Below are positions 46,614-58,408 of a stretch of DNA of 64,000 nt, piece after piece (positions within the stretch are counted from its first letter, which is position 1; the number at the start of each line of letters is the position of its first letter). A program made the position numbers and the translations under genes. The DNA is from Leptospira sp. WS92.C1 (GTDB lineage Bacteria; Spirochaetota; Leptospiria; Leptospirales; Leptospiraceae): assembly GCF_040833975.1 (NCBI RefSeq), contig NZ_CP162130.1, positions 496,001 to 560,000 of the forward strand, written 5' to 3'. The notes below the pieces were generated by a model. That model saw only the letters and a program-made list of their open reading frames with translations. It had not been told where the DNA came from and did no database searches.

Positions 46614-46973
46614 TTATAAGAACATATCTACAGATACGCCGAAAAGCTCTGCTAACTTTTTAGCTATTTCTTTCCCTATGGAACGAGTCCCCGATTCCAT
46701 TGCCGAAATGTGAGATCTCGGAATTCCTCCGATCTTTTTACCAAGCTCTGTTTGAGTAAGTCCTGCCATAGATCGATATGTTTTCATATGATTTCCCGGT
46801 GTAAAAAGTTTTTTATTTTTTTGAAAGAACTCGCCTTTTCGAAAAGGGATTGCGTCGTCACTTTCAATTTTTACTTTTTTTCCGAACTCTTCTTTCAATA
46901 CATCGAGAAGTTTTTCTGGAATTTCACCTATAACCCTAACTTCAGTAAGGGGCGTTTTCACGACTACCAACAT
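46614..46973 (-). CDS. XRE-family antitoxin (HigA-like)
   Basis: From ATG 46973, with GAGG six bases upstream, the protein has 119 residues. The C-terminal ~60 residues are a helix-turn-helix: MKTYRSMAGLTQTELGKKIG, then PRSHISAMESGTRSIGKEIA. The N-terminal half is not a known motif. The start lies inside the 3' end of the upstream toxin gene, and the two are overlapping and coupled. Toxin-first order with an XRE antitoxin is the HigBA arrangement. It would bind the toxin and repress the operon. Confidence 0.85.
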   Translation of the reverse strand: MLVVVKTPLTEVRVIGEIPEKLLDVLKEEFGKKVKIESDDAIPFRKGEFFQKNKKLFTPGNHMKTYRSMAGLTQTELGKKIGGIPRSHISAMESGTRSIGKEIAKKLAELFGVSVDMFL

Positions 46974-47208
46974 AATACACCTCAATTACGATTGAACCTT
47001 TTACATTTTCCCAACAAGCAACCCAGCTATATGATAAATGACAGTGATATTTATTTTTTCCTAAGGAAGAGAAGTTTGGCCAATTTTTTCTGATCGGTCC
47101 TGATACTTCGAGTTCTCGTAGTAGAGTTGCATATTTTCCCTTTTCTATTGATGGGAGTTCAATAGCTCCTTTGAGAGCCTTCTTTTTCTCTAAAACTTTG
47201 AACATCAT
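46942..47208 (-). CDS. RelE/HigB-like toxin
   Basis: I chose ATG 47208 (88 residues) over a TTG at 47280, because a good promoter with a palindrome lies between them. The sequence has the RelE-type pattern GPIRKNWPNFSSLGKNKYHC then HLSYSWVACW and a C-terminal IEVYYVGSRENAPY. Such toxins cut mRNA on the ribosome. The 3' end overlaps the antitoxin start. The pair lies between two transposon-type segments. Confidence 0.8.
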   Translation of the reverse strand: MMFKVLEKKKALKGAIELPSIEKGKYATLLRELEVSGPIRKNWPNFSSLGKNKYHCHLSYSWVACWENVKGSIVIEVYYVGSRENAPY

Positions 47209-47220
47209 CTCTAATAAGCA

Positions 47221-47249
47221 AATGTTACCAAATTTGATAACAGTGTCAA
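47221..47249 (-). promoter_or_regulatory. Toxin-antitoxin promoter with palindromic operator
   Basis: On the minus strand, TTGACA (47249-47244) is followed 17 bases later by AACATT, a weak -10 (47226-47221). The 18-bp near-palindrome GTTACCAAATTTGATAAC (47224-47241) covers the spacer and -10, an ideal place for HigA-like autorepression. The toxin ATG at 47208 is very near the expected RNA start, so the transcript may be almost leaderless. Confidence 0.65.
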
Positions 47250-47282
47250 TTTGATTTTTTGATTCGATTTCGATAGACAACT

Positions 47283-47416
47283 GCGTGAGCGATCGCAGCG
47301 AAAATACTGCTACGCGCCATTTTTTCTAAGAAGATCCTAAAAAAACCAAAAATATAAATGGTGCGTTGCAGATTGTAGCGTAGAGCGCGACCTTCGCGCA
47401 AGCGAAGGGCACGCCC
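47283..47416. repeat. ~140-bp breakpoint repeat, copy 2
   Basis: The ends are as in the copy at 45322 (GCGTGAGCGATCGCAGCG to GCGAAGGGCACGCCC), with a less conserved middle. It is followed by GAATCCTCTC and then directly by homology to the inside of the large gene at 47427. The same AATCCTCTC block follows the GAAGGGCACGCCC block at 36287-36310 in the intact gene's leader. Confidence 0.75.
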
Positions 47417-47426
47417 GAATCCTCTC

Positions 47427-50400
47427 AAGTCTTGGGAAGAGCGCTCAGCGGAGTATGCGGATGAATACGATGTAAAACTGGAAGAGTTGGAACTGGCAAA
47501 ACAAACGACTTCCGCCAATTATGATTCTCAAATTTCTCTGATGAAATCGGAGAGAGATTCTTGGATTACGGATGTGTATGGATTTCATATCGACGGATAT
47601 GAGGGTTCTTTGGAGAACGCAAACAGCCAATACCGTGCGGGTCAAGCGGCTTGGTCGGATGAGATTCAGTTGTTTCAACAGGTGGAATTGAACTGGTATC
47701 TTTCTGCGAGAGATGTGTTGCAGGCGGCTGTGGGAGATCCCACAAACGGAGAACAGCAGTTTCAGACGAATGCGATGGCTCAGGCAAGTTCTTTACAGAC
47801 TTTGATTGGCAATTCGGAATCGAACACGAGTTATCTTTACAACACGGCTGTGGGTCTTTGGGACAGCTATCAATATGCGGCATCGGGGAATTTGATCGAT
47901 CAGGCGATTGCGAATCAGCAGAGCCAGTCGTCTTGGAATTTGCAAGGGGCTGCTCTTTCTCAGAGCATCGCAGATTCGTTTGGGAGAACGGAGGCGTATC
48001 AAACGGCCCAAGCGAATGCGGGGCTCCGGATCAATCGGCTCATAACGTCGCTTTTGGGTGAGCCCGCAGAGATTGTGGACAATGCTGAGCTTGCGAGTTT
48101 GCAAAACGGCGCTTTGTCTGCGGGTCAGGCGAGTTCGTTTTGGTCCAATGGGAATGCGGCCGGTTTTGATTTTACAGGTCGTGCTGCTGACAATCAATCT
48201 ACGATTGACGAATACAGCGCGGTGCGTGTGGACGTAACGATCGCGAGCAACTTGCAGTCGGAGATGAGCGATCAGGAATCGACATTTTTGAACAAGGCAG
48301 CGGAATATTTTGAAAAATCGGAACGTTATTTGAGCTTGTCTGCGACCGCGGAGTCCGAAGGCAGGTTTGACGAAGCCTCTTACTATATGAAACTTTCCTC
48401 GGACCAGAAGGGAATCGCTTCTAAACTTTTGAACAAGGGTTACAACGCGCTCGGTGATACGATCAGCGCCGAGGTGGATTCGCGTGGATTGAATTTTACG
48501 AAAAGTTCGTTTTTGGAATACAAGGATTCTCTGTTACACAAGAACTTTAAAAATTCGACAGAGATTGCAAAACACATTCAATCGGAGAAGAATTCCGCAA
48601 GTGGGATTTTGAATTCTGGAAAAACATACGACGAAATTCAGACGATGCTGCAAGCGGCGAAGAATTTGATCGTTCAGGGAAATGACAATCATACTGCGAT
48701 CGAGAGCCTTCTTTCGTATTCGCAAGAGTTAGCGCAGAGAGATATCGGCGGCAGTCTCTTGGTTGGTTTGGAAGATTTGATTTCTTCTTTGGGATCACAG
48801 ATTCCAAAGGACATCAGCAATGCTTCCGTGACACAGGCGGTAGCAAATTCCCAAAAAGAAATGGAAGAAAAACAGTCAGGAGTGAACGAGCTCTTGCATC
48901 ATATGAACTCGCTTGTGACAAACAACAACGACTTGCAAGCATTGCAGGCACTGTTGCAAGGGGGAAGCCAGTCGATGAACTTGGCGGCGAATACAGCGAT
49001 CGCTCAGTATTTGGATGAAACGACTCGGAAGATTGGGAAAGAAAACGCAGAGCGAAGTGCAAACCTGCAAAAGGAATTGTTGGATTCTCTTTTAAACGGG
49101 GATCAGTACAAATATCTTCGAGATGCTGGATACGAATTTCGAGTGAGCGGGGACAGCATTTCCGGTTACAGACAAATTCAGAGCGGAGACATCGCGATCG
49201 ACGGAAACGCGATGAAAGCGGAAAGTTATTCGCCGGTTTTAGAATTTCAATACATTACAATTCAAACAAGATTTGATCCTGGGAACGTGAGCACGACGAT
49301 GCTGGGAGATTTGAACAGCACGAGCTTTAGCGCGAACTTAGTTCAGAACGTGAGAGATTCTCTGTCGTCGATGCAAGAGCAGATGGAGAAGATGTTCTCG
49401 GAGTTTCAGGACAAGACCGCGGAACTCCAAACATTACACGCATACAATCAACAGATCCAAGAATATCAGGAAAATCAGTTTAAGGAAATCAAGAAGAATG
49501 TAGTTGCAGCCTTTCAAGGCTTGGAGCCCGGATTTCAGAAAAATTTCAAACCGGCGATGAGCGGAATGAAGGAATATCATACCGAAGCGTCACGCTACAA
49601 CTTTGAAGAAGGGAGCTTTGGATCGCAGTCGAGTGCGATGCGAAGCGCGTTTGACGGAATTCGCAACGCAGGCGGAGTGTACAACGGAAGTCGAGAACTG
49701 AAAGGTTCTGTGAACATCAAAGGGATTCCGGTCGAGGTCAGCTATGGCATGCAGGATCTCTTGATTCTCTCGAACTTCGAGTTGGGAGCGTTAGACTATG
49801 ATTTCAACTTGAAGGGAACAGGAACGAGCTTTGCACAAGAGCAACTGACGACGGTCAACGTAAAGTATCAAACGTATGTGCAGGACGTTCAACAGAGAAT
49901 CGAAGACCAAGCAAAGGCGAATGACGCAGAAAAAGAAAGCAAGGGATTTATCTTTACGATCATGAACGGAATGAACACGGGCTCGGGAAGTATGAGCGAG
50001 CGGTTTACTCAGTCCGTGCAAGGAGAACTCCAAAGCAGAGTGACGGGAGCGGTTGCAGAAGCAACGGGACTTCCCTCCTCTTTCGTTGGAGCGCTCGTCG
50101 GCGGTTCCAGCATGAAGGATGCGTTCCAGGCGTTTCAAAAACAGACGATCACTTCGGAGATTTCGAAAGCCACCGGGATCCCGGAATGGGTGATCTCTGG
50201 ACAGATGGACAAGATGAACCAGAAGAAAGAGGAATTCTATGAAACACAAGAATTCCAGATGGCCGTATCCGTAGTCGCGATCGTAGCTGCACCGTTTACG
50301 GGGGGCGCGAGCCTCGCAGCCGCGATGGCGGTTAACGCAACGATCGGAGCGGCGCAAGGAGCCGCGGGTGGCGGATTGGAAGGAGCGTTAGTCGGTGCAG

Positions 50401-52130
50401 TCGGAGGAGCGGTTTCCGGATATGTGCAAAGCATATCTGGAGGATCTGTGAACGTGGGACTGAGTTACTCAAAAGAAAACGGATTTGGAGCGAGCGTTTC
50501 GGTTGGCTACGGACCTGCAGCAGTGAGCGTGGGAGTTTCGGAACACGGAGGAGCGACAGTCGGATTGGGATTGCAATACAAGGGACTGAACGCGGGACTG
50601 AACTACAACAGTAAAACCGGAAGCGTGGATGGGAACATCGGGTTTAGTACGGAAGGTGGAGGCAGTTTAGCACTCAGCTACAGCGAAGGCAGCGGAGTTG
50701 GGTTTAACGCGGGACTGAACAGCTCGAAAGGAATCGGAGCGAACGTTGGTTGGAGTGAGAAAGACGGATTTGGTGGAGGACTTTCGTACGGGTTACCCGG
50801 AGAAGGCAAGTGGTCCGGAACGGGAGCCAACATCAACTGGACTCAGAACGGAGGGACGAACATCGCGTTGACCGCAGGAGCCGGAGAGAAATACGGAGCG
50901 GATGGAGTTTCTCGTGGTGTTGTACCTGGTATGAACAACGCAGCTAAGTTTGGATCCGGCGGAACGACGGCAGGAACTTGGTCGAGTGAAGGCGGGTTCC
51001 AAGCGAACAAGAATTTTATCAACGACAAGTGGGCTCAAGATTACTTAGCGGATGCCGAGGACAGAAGGCAGGATCAAGAAAACCACAATCAACACGCCGG
51101 TGCGGATGCGTTATCCGCGCTTGGTACAAGACGGAGAGAGGATGAAGGGTCGAACGTCGCAATTGCTCACGGGGAAGCTGACGTTCCGAACCTCCTCGAC
51201 AGTGCGTTTGATGCTGTTGGGAGCGCGGTGAGCGGGGCTTGGGGGAATGCGAAGAGCGCGTTGGGTTTTGGTCCTGATCGAGTCGTGATGATGCCTGCGA
51301 TGGAGGGTGGCTACGCAGAAAATCCATCGGATCGTAACCTGAGAGTTGGTGAGGATGCAATATCAAATCACTTAGACAAACAAAGAAGTGAAAAACCATA
51401 TTTGCAGAAGAATGAATTAGATGTAAGCCTGGATCCTAAGTATCATACAACTCTAATTAACATGGAATTGGAAGCCGGAGTGAGCGGAGGCAATTTGATC
51501 CGAAATGAAAAAACCGGAAAGCTGTATTACAGAACGGAAGGTCTCGGAGCGGATCATACGTTGATCCCAACGAATCCGAATGAAAGAGTAAAATCTCCTT
51601 GGAAGCAGACGGAATTGCATACGGATAGCAGCAATGGAGTTCAGTCCGGGGATTATCACGCACCAAAAGGATCGGCGCATTCAGTTTGGGGACCGGACGG
51701 TGGAACGTTTAAGATTACACGCATAAAAACATTAGAATTGGGCGGTAATGAAATTCGAACAGAAACTACGATCAATGGAGTAAAGATTGTAGAAGATCAC
51801 AGACACGTAATGAATCAAATGCCGGACGTAGCGTATAGGGCATATGAAAAAGGAACTCCATTGCCCTACGGAACTCCGATCGGATATACGGGGATCACAG
51901 GAAACATGGCCGTATCGATCAACAATGACAAGAACAGCCCAAGATACGGAATGTTGTCTGCTCCAGCCTATCATATGTACACAAAGGTTGATAACGCTGA
52001 AACACATTCCGGGTTTATCAAAGGAGTAACTTTTGGTCCGGAGGTGAGACAATCGCAAGGTTTGCCATCTTTTGACTATACAAGCTATTACAAGAAAAAA
52101 CTATCAGATTTATTTGCAGGAGGAAAGTAA
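47427..52130 (+). pseudogene. 5'-truncated copy of the giant gene with a different tip
   Basis: Homology to the intact gene starts at 47427 (equivalent to 38150), in frame at KSWEERSAEYADEYD. About 600 codons of the head, including the signal peptide, are missing, so it should not be exported. An open frame of ~1567 codons follows, usable from TTG 47487. Body identity to 36371-43060 is very high to about 50220 and then falls through the hydrophobic and Gly-rich parts. The tip (51130-52127) is unrelated in sequence to the intact one. It reads PYGTPIGYTGITG and YHMYTKV, resembling a degraded M23 fold without the HLHF pair. I read it as a silent cassette. Confidence 0.85.
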
Positions 52131-52175
52131 TGAAAACAAAATGGATGGTGATTTTAATTTTAGGTGTAATAGCCA
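52130..52175 (+). pseudogene. Partner gene of the second tip, 5' part (split by IS)
   Basis: The ATG overlaps the TAA of the large copy (TAATG) and is preceded by AGGAGG, so the gene is translationally coupled to that tip. It encodes MKTKWMVILILGVIA, a hydrophobic signal or anchor, and is then cut by the IS256-type element at 52176. The continuation lies at 53513-53522 and 54632-54792. Deleting both elements with one copy of each target repeat restores a single open frame of at least 71 codons. It is a candidate immunity gene. Confidence 0.8.
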
Positions 52176-53504
<1,329 letters not shown>

Positions 53505-53522
53505 AATAGCCAAAATAAGATC

Positions 53523-54626
<1,104 letters not shown>

Positions 54627-54792
54627 AGATCAACTCTTAACTATTACATTTTAGGTTTGGCGGGGTATATGGGGATCTTTGCTGAAAAAAGTCTGAAAGA
54701 AAAGGCATACGAGTATTACAGCTCAATCAGTCCTGAATTTAAAAAGTACAATTTAGATATGGAACCTGGAAAGGTAGGTAATCTCAGAATGT
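54627..54792 (+). pseudogene. Partner gene of the second tip, 3' part (truncated)
   Basis: In the frame of the 5' part it reads RSTLNYYILGLAGYMGIFAE, then EKAYEYYSSISPEFKKYNLD and EPGKVGNLRM. It is cut by the left end of a transposase element at 54793, so the true C-terminus is lost. No continuation is seen beyond 56959, because the element's right end is also missing there. The family is unknown. Confidence 0.75.
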
Positions 54793-55294
54793 CCTGGTTC
54801 AAAAACCGTCGTTTGTTTAGTGTTTGTTAATTTGCCAACTAACACATGTTAAGTGAGTTTTCACTAAGCGACCTCGGAATGTGAGTAAACATGATGTAAA
54901 CCTCCCAAAACTTTTCGTTTGATAACCTTGGAGGTAGGAGTTGGAAATGTAACGACCCTACCACAAGGTGAATCCTTGTTCAAAGCAAGATGCGGCCTCC
55001 ATTGATTGTAGTATTCAATGTATTCCTGTGCAACGCGGTGCGCGTGGTTCAAAGACAAAACCGGAATGTGATTAAAACATTCCCTTCTTAACGAACCGAA
55101 CCATCGTTCCATGATCCCGTTGCACCAAGGGGAAGCGGGTGGAGTGTGAAGCGATCGAATTCCCAACTCTTGCAATCCCTGGAGAATTTTTCTTCCGGAA
55201 AAGAGAACATCGTTGTCTCGAAGTAGAATTTCAAACTCTGGACAATGAAGCCTCGCCTCCTCGATTTGTCTCAAGATCCATTCTCTGGTTGGAT
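54793..55294. mobile_element. Left half of a split rve-transposase element
   Basis: The left end CCTGGTTCAAAAACC and the following ~480 bp match 45545-46030. An IS3-type element is inserted at 55295 with GAT duplicated (55292-55294 and 55515+1000, that is 56515-56517). The remainder continues at 56515. Confidence 0.9.
54864..55294 (-). pseudogene. Transposase, C-terminal half (split)
   Basis: This encodes the last ~140 residues of the transposase described at 45616, including LLRDNDVLFSG and GIMERWFGSLRREC. It differs at a few positions (RLHCPEFEI against KSLCPEFQI), so it is not a recent exact copy. It is interrupted by the IS3-type element and inactive. Confidence 0.9.
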
Positions 55295-55350
55295 TGGAGT
55301 TCCCCCGATTTAGTGGACACGTCTATGCAACAATAAAGGATGAAAAAAGC

Positions 55351-55626
55351 ATGTCCCGTAAATCCCAATATGATGAAGAATTTCAAAAGAATGCAGTCGA
55401 CCTTTTGCTCAAGACAAGTAAGTCCTTAGGCCAACTATCGAATGATTTAGGTGTATCGATAAATACGCTAAGAAATTGGAAGAAGAAATATCTGACGGAT
55501 GAGGGTCCGTTCAAAGATGCGCTTCAGGACAAAGTAGATCGCCTCGAAAAACAGTTAGCGGAAGTGACGGAGGAGAGGGAGATCCTAAAAAAGTCCGTGG
55601 CCATCTTCTTGAAACCCCGCAGTTGA
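55351..55626 (+). CDS. IS3-family OrfA
   Basis: The protein has 91 residues from ATG 55351, with AAGGA upstream. It has an HTH (LGQLSNDLGVSINTLRNWKK) and a leucine-zipper-like coiled coil (LQDKVDRLEKQLAEVTEERE). The heptamer A_AAA_AAG at 55587-55593, in the right phase, would let ribosomes slip by -1 into OrfB and make the OrfAB transposase. Confidence 0.93.
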   Translation: MSRKSQYDEEFQKNAVDLLLKTSKSLGQLSNDLGVSINTLRNWKKKYLTDEGPFKDALQDKVDRLEKQLAEVTEEREILKKSVAIFLKPRS

Positions 55627-56486
55627 AGTATTCGTTTATTAAAACGAATCACATTCCTTTTCGACTTGAGAAGATGTGCAACGTTCTTGATGTATCGAAG
55701 AGTGGGTATTACAGCTGGCTGAAAAGACCAGAAAGCGGGAGGTCTAAAGCCAATCGCGAATTGGATAAAAACATCCAGCGACTTTATGGGGAGAATGAAG
55801 GCAGAGCCGGTTATTTACGAATTCATCAGGACCTGCGAGCAGAATCGAATCTCGTTTCAAAGAACCGAGTTTACAAGAGAATGCATGTAATGGGCTTAAA
55901 GGCCGTTCGGAAACGTTCTTTTCATCCTGTAACCACCAATTCTAAGCATAAACTCCCAGTAGCTCAAAATCTTTTGAATCAGGATTTTAAGACATTCTCC
56001 TTAAATAAGATTTGGCTCTCGGATATCACCTACATACCTATTGCCGGAAGATGGTCCTATCTCTTTGCAATCAAGGATCTCTACAATCGAGAAATCATCG
56101 GTTGGGAGTTAGCGCCTACCCTTGAGGCAAGGCATCTTCTTCATGCATTCGAAAAGGCTTTAATGCGGAGGAGATCCCCGAAAGCAGTTATATTCCACTC
56201 GGATAGAGGAGTCCAATATGCCAGCGAAGATTTTAGAAAAGCTTTAAGTAAAAATGAGTTCATCCAAAGCATGAGCAGGAAAGGTAACTGCTACGACAAT
56301 GCTCCGATGGAATCTTTCTTTAAAACTCTAAAGGTAGAAGAAGTTTACAGAAGGAAATTCAACACTATTAAGGATGCGAAATATTTTCTGTTTGACTATA
56401 TCGAAAGATACTACAACAGAAGGAGAAGACACTCGGCTTTAGGCTATCTTAGCCCTGTCGAGTTCAGAGAACAAATTACTGTATGA
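55623..56486 (+). CDS. IS3-family OrfB (transposase core, made as OrfAB by -1 frameshift)
   Basis: The 287 residues counted from TTG 55623 include the rve core: WLSDITYIPIAGRWSY (D), VIFHSDRGVQYASEDF (D) and GNCYDNAPMESFFKTLKVEE (E), ending RRRHSALGYLSPVEF. The -1 frame is open upstream from the slippery site at 55587 and reads VRGHLLETPQLKYSF across the junction. OrfB is therefore probably made mainly as a fusion. All catalytic residues are present. Confidence 0.93.
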   Translation: MKYSFIKTNHIPFRLEKMCNVLDVSKSGYYSWLKRPESGRSKANRELDKNIQRLYGENEGRAGYLRIHQDLRAESNLVSKNRVYKRMHVMGLKAVRKRSFHPVTTNSKHKLPVAQNLLNQDFKTFSLNKIWLSDITYIPIAGRWSYLFAIKDLYNREIIGWELAPTLEARHLLHAFEKALMRRRSPKAVIFHSDRGVQYASEDFRKALSKNEFIQSMSRKGNCYDNAPMESFFKTLKVEEVYRRKFNTIKDAKYFLFDYIERYYNRRRRHSALGYLSPVEFREQITV

Positions 56487-56514
56487 ACCTGTCCGTTTTT
56501 TCGGGGGAACTCCA

Positions 56515-56959
56515 GATTGAGAGCGATGTTGAAGTGAATGATTTTTCTGGAACGATGATGAATGAATGCGAGAGAATACAGAGTCGTTCCGTAGATCGTC
56601 TGAATCCTGCAAAGATCCATTGCGACGATTTCACCTTTGAAGTGATTGAGTAATTGCAACCAATACTTCCAATTTCCGGACGGGTACAATCGTTTCAAGA
56701 TCCTCTTGATGATTCTCTTTACCGTAGACAAGGAAGGATTGAAACCGAGTTTTAAAATCTCACCATGAATTCTGGAAGCTCCCCAATCCATATTTTTTCT
56801 GTGCATATCAAGGACATGGTAGTAGATTTTCCAATATTCGTTAGGCCGTCCTTTGCTTTTGATTTTGAAGTAATTTCTAAACTTGTTTACGAAAGTTTGA
56901 ATTCCTTGGATACAAAGAGACGGTGGAACTTTCCAGAAGAAATAGAGAAGGATATTTTC
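56515..56959 (-). pseudogene. Transposase, N-terminal half (split) and truncated element
   Basis: This matches 46041-46489 of the intact copy (FVNKFRNYFKIKSKGRPNEY and so on) and continues the gene split at 55294. Homology ends abruptly at 56959, leaving out the last ~98 bp of the element with its right end. A deletion or recombination joined it to unrelated DNA, which also removed the rest of the small gene cut at 54792. Confidence 0.9.
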
Positions 56960-57016
56960 GAAGACAAAAATCCAAAACCAAATACAATCGAAATACGAAC
57001 AAGATTCCATGCAGCT

Positions 57017-57292
57017 TTATTCTACGGCATATTCCAAAATCGAGTGAATGACTCGTTGTAAATTTCCTTTGTCAATTACAGATAAACTGCCTAAAAGCTT
57101 AGTGATTTGATTTTGCTCGATCGTAGCGATCAGCGGTTTTAATAGAGAGGGCTTGGCCAGTCCTGCTTTTTCCCAATCTTGTAGAATTGCCTCTCCAATC
57201 AAAAGTGGCTCGCGAATCTGACTTGTGATAGCCATAGACCCCTGCTGTCGCAAATTACGAATATTCCGTGAAGCGCGCGAAATCAGAGTCAC
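57017..57292 (-). pseudogene. MazF/PemK-like toxin, N-terminally truncated
   Basis: The 91 codons from GTG 57292 match the second half of PemK/MazF toxins: SMAITSQIREPLLIGEAILQ then DWEKAGLAKPSLLKPLIATI and a C-terminal LLGSLSVIDKGNLQRVIHSI. The first ~40 residues, which carry the RNA-binding loop and the usual RGDI start, are absent. No antitoxin gene is adjacent. It is probably a non-functional remnant near the end of the IS-rich region. Confidence 0.7.
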
Positions 57293-57789
57293 GGAAATTA
57301 CGGAATCATTTTAACCGACAGCGTGAAGGCGAACTTCTTCCTTACATCTTTTCCGTAAAAGCTAAAAATAAAAACTGGATGTCGGGACTTTCAAAAAAAA
57401 TCAGTAAGTGTAGTAAAGATCAAATTGATAAGACGAACTGCAAAATCGGTAGAAAATCTTTTTTGTGGAACGCAGTTGTTGCGGAGTAAATTCCAAATCC
57501 AGAGAATTCATAGAAAAATCGGAATAGATCAGAGCGCTATTTCAGATAGTCCGTCTTTAGTTTGTTTGGATTCTAAAAAATGAAATCAAAGTTGTTTCTT
57601 GGGAAATTTCAATCGTCCAAGTAGAAGGAGTTCCTACTTTTATTGGAAAACGGCTGATTCTTCTCATTGTTTTGGAAAAAGAGGGAGTTCCCACATTTGC
57701 CGGGCGCTCTGGTTTTTTCAGTTTGGTATGGACTCGATCGGAATTTTAAAAACCCTGGTTTTAGGAGTTCCTACTTTTTTAAATCAGCT
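57293..57789. other. Gene-free stretch with three dispersed GAGTTCC motifs
   Basis: No gene is supported. GGAGTTCCTACTTTT (57628), GGGAGTTCCCACATTT (57683) and GGAGTTCCTACTTTT (57764) are dispersed motifs of the kind seen at 8487 and 34956. A 73-codon frame from 57268 has no recognisable pattern and overlaps the toxin remnant. A possible promoter for hisI lies between the motifs but is not clear. Confidence 0.5.
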
Positions 57790-58353
57790 ATGAGTTCCCG
57801 CAAAATTACAGTAATTCGCGCTCAAAGTCCAGGCAGGGAGATTTCTTCCCTGACTCGAATTTTGGAAGAAGACCTGCCCGAGTTGAGAAAACATCTTCCC
57901 GAAGGAGTTCATGAAGAAGTGGATTGCGACGAAGACACCGTTTTGTTTCTTCATTCGAGCTTTTTTCCTTTGGACTTTTTTAAAATGCGGGATCTCCTTC
58001 CTCTTCAGGAAACGGAGTTGATTCCTGTGGTTGCGATCGATCCGGAAGGTCAGATTCTCATGCAGGCGTTTGGGAATGAGGAAAGCCAAAGGCTTTCTTT
58101 GGAAACCGGATTTGCACATTACTTCAGTCGTTCCAGAAATCAACTCTGGAAAAAAGGGGATACTTCCGGTCATACCCAAAAAATTCTCAGAATTCTTTCT
58201 CCGGAGGATTGTTCTTTTTTGGTCTATCAAGTAAAACAGGAAGTTGCCGCTTGCCACGAAGGTTATTACAGTTGTTTTTTTAGAGAAAGAATGCCTGGGG
58301 GAGAATGGCAAGTCCTTCCGATTCCGAGAAATTTTCTTCCAGAAACGACCTAA
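57790..58353 (+). CDS. hisI: Phosphoribosyl-AMP cyclohydrolase
   Basis: HisI opens the purine ring of phosphoribosyl-AMP in histidine synthesis (third step). From ATG 57790 there are 187 residues. The HisI core spans ~75-180: [18 protein letters not shown], then [20 protein letters not shown] and [14 protein letters not shown]. The Cys of DCSFL, ACHEG and SCFFR fit the zinc ligands. About 70 residues before the core are extra and unrecognised. The ATG lies inside a GAGTTCCCGC repeat motif, so the annotated start may be later. No other his gene is near. Confidence 0.85.
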   Translation: MSSRKITVIRAQSPGREISSLTRILEEDLPELRKHLPEGVHEEVDCDEDTVLFLHSSFFPLDFFKMRDLLPLQETELIPVVAIDPEGQILMQAFGNEESQRLSLETGFAHYFSRSRNQLWKKGDTSGHTQKILRILSPEDCSFLVYQVKQEVAACHEGYYSCFFRERMPGGEWQVLPIPRNFLPETT

Positions 58354-58408
58354 AATTACATTCTGACTCATAATTCGAGGAAACTTACCGAAGGAAATAA
58401 TAGGACTT

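Larger units (their letters stand above)
55295..56514. mobile_element. IS3-family insertion sequence (IS1500-like), nested
   Basis: The 1220-bp element has ends TGGAGTTCCCCCGA and TCGGGGGAACTCCA, extended by a shared GGACA-type match inside. The 3-bp duplication GAT flanks it, as expected for IS3. Size, ends and two overlapping frames resemble Leptospira IS1500, but I cannot confirm the identity. It is inserted in an older transposase gene. Confidence 0.9.

Noticed and set aside
57268..57489. 73-codon plus-strand frame as an antitoxin for the MazF-like remnant
   Set aside because: It overlaps the toxin start on the opposite strand, which is not a usual arrangement, and has no antitoxin motif.
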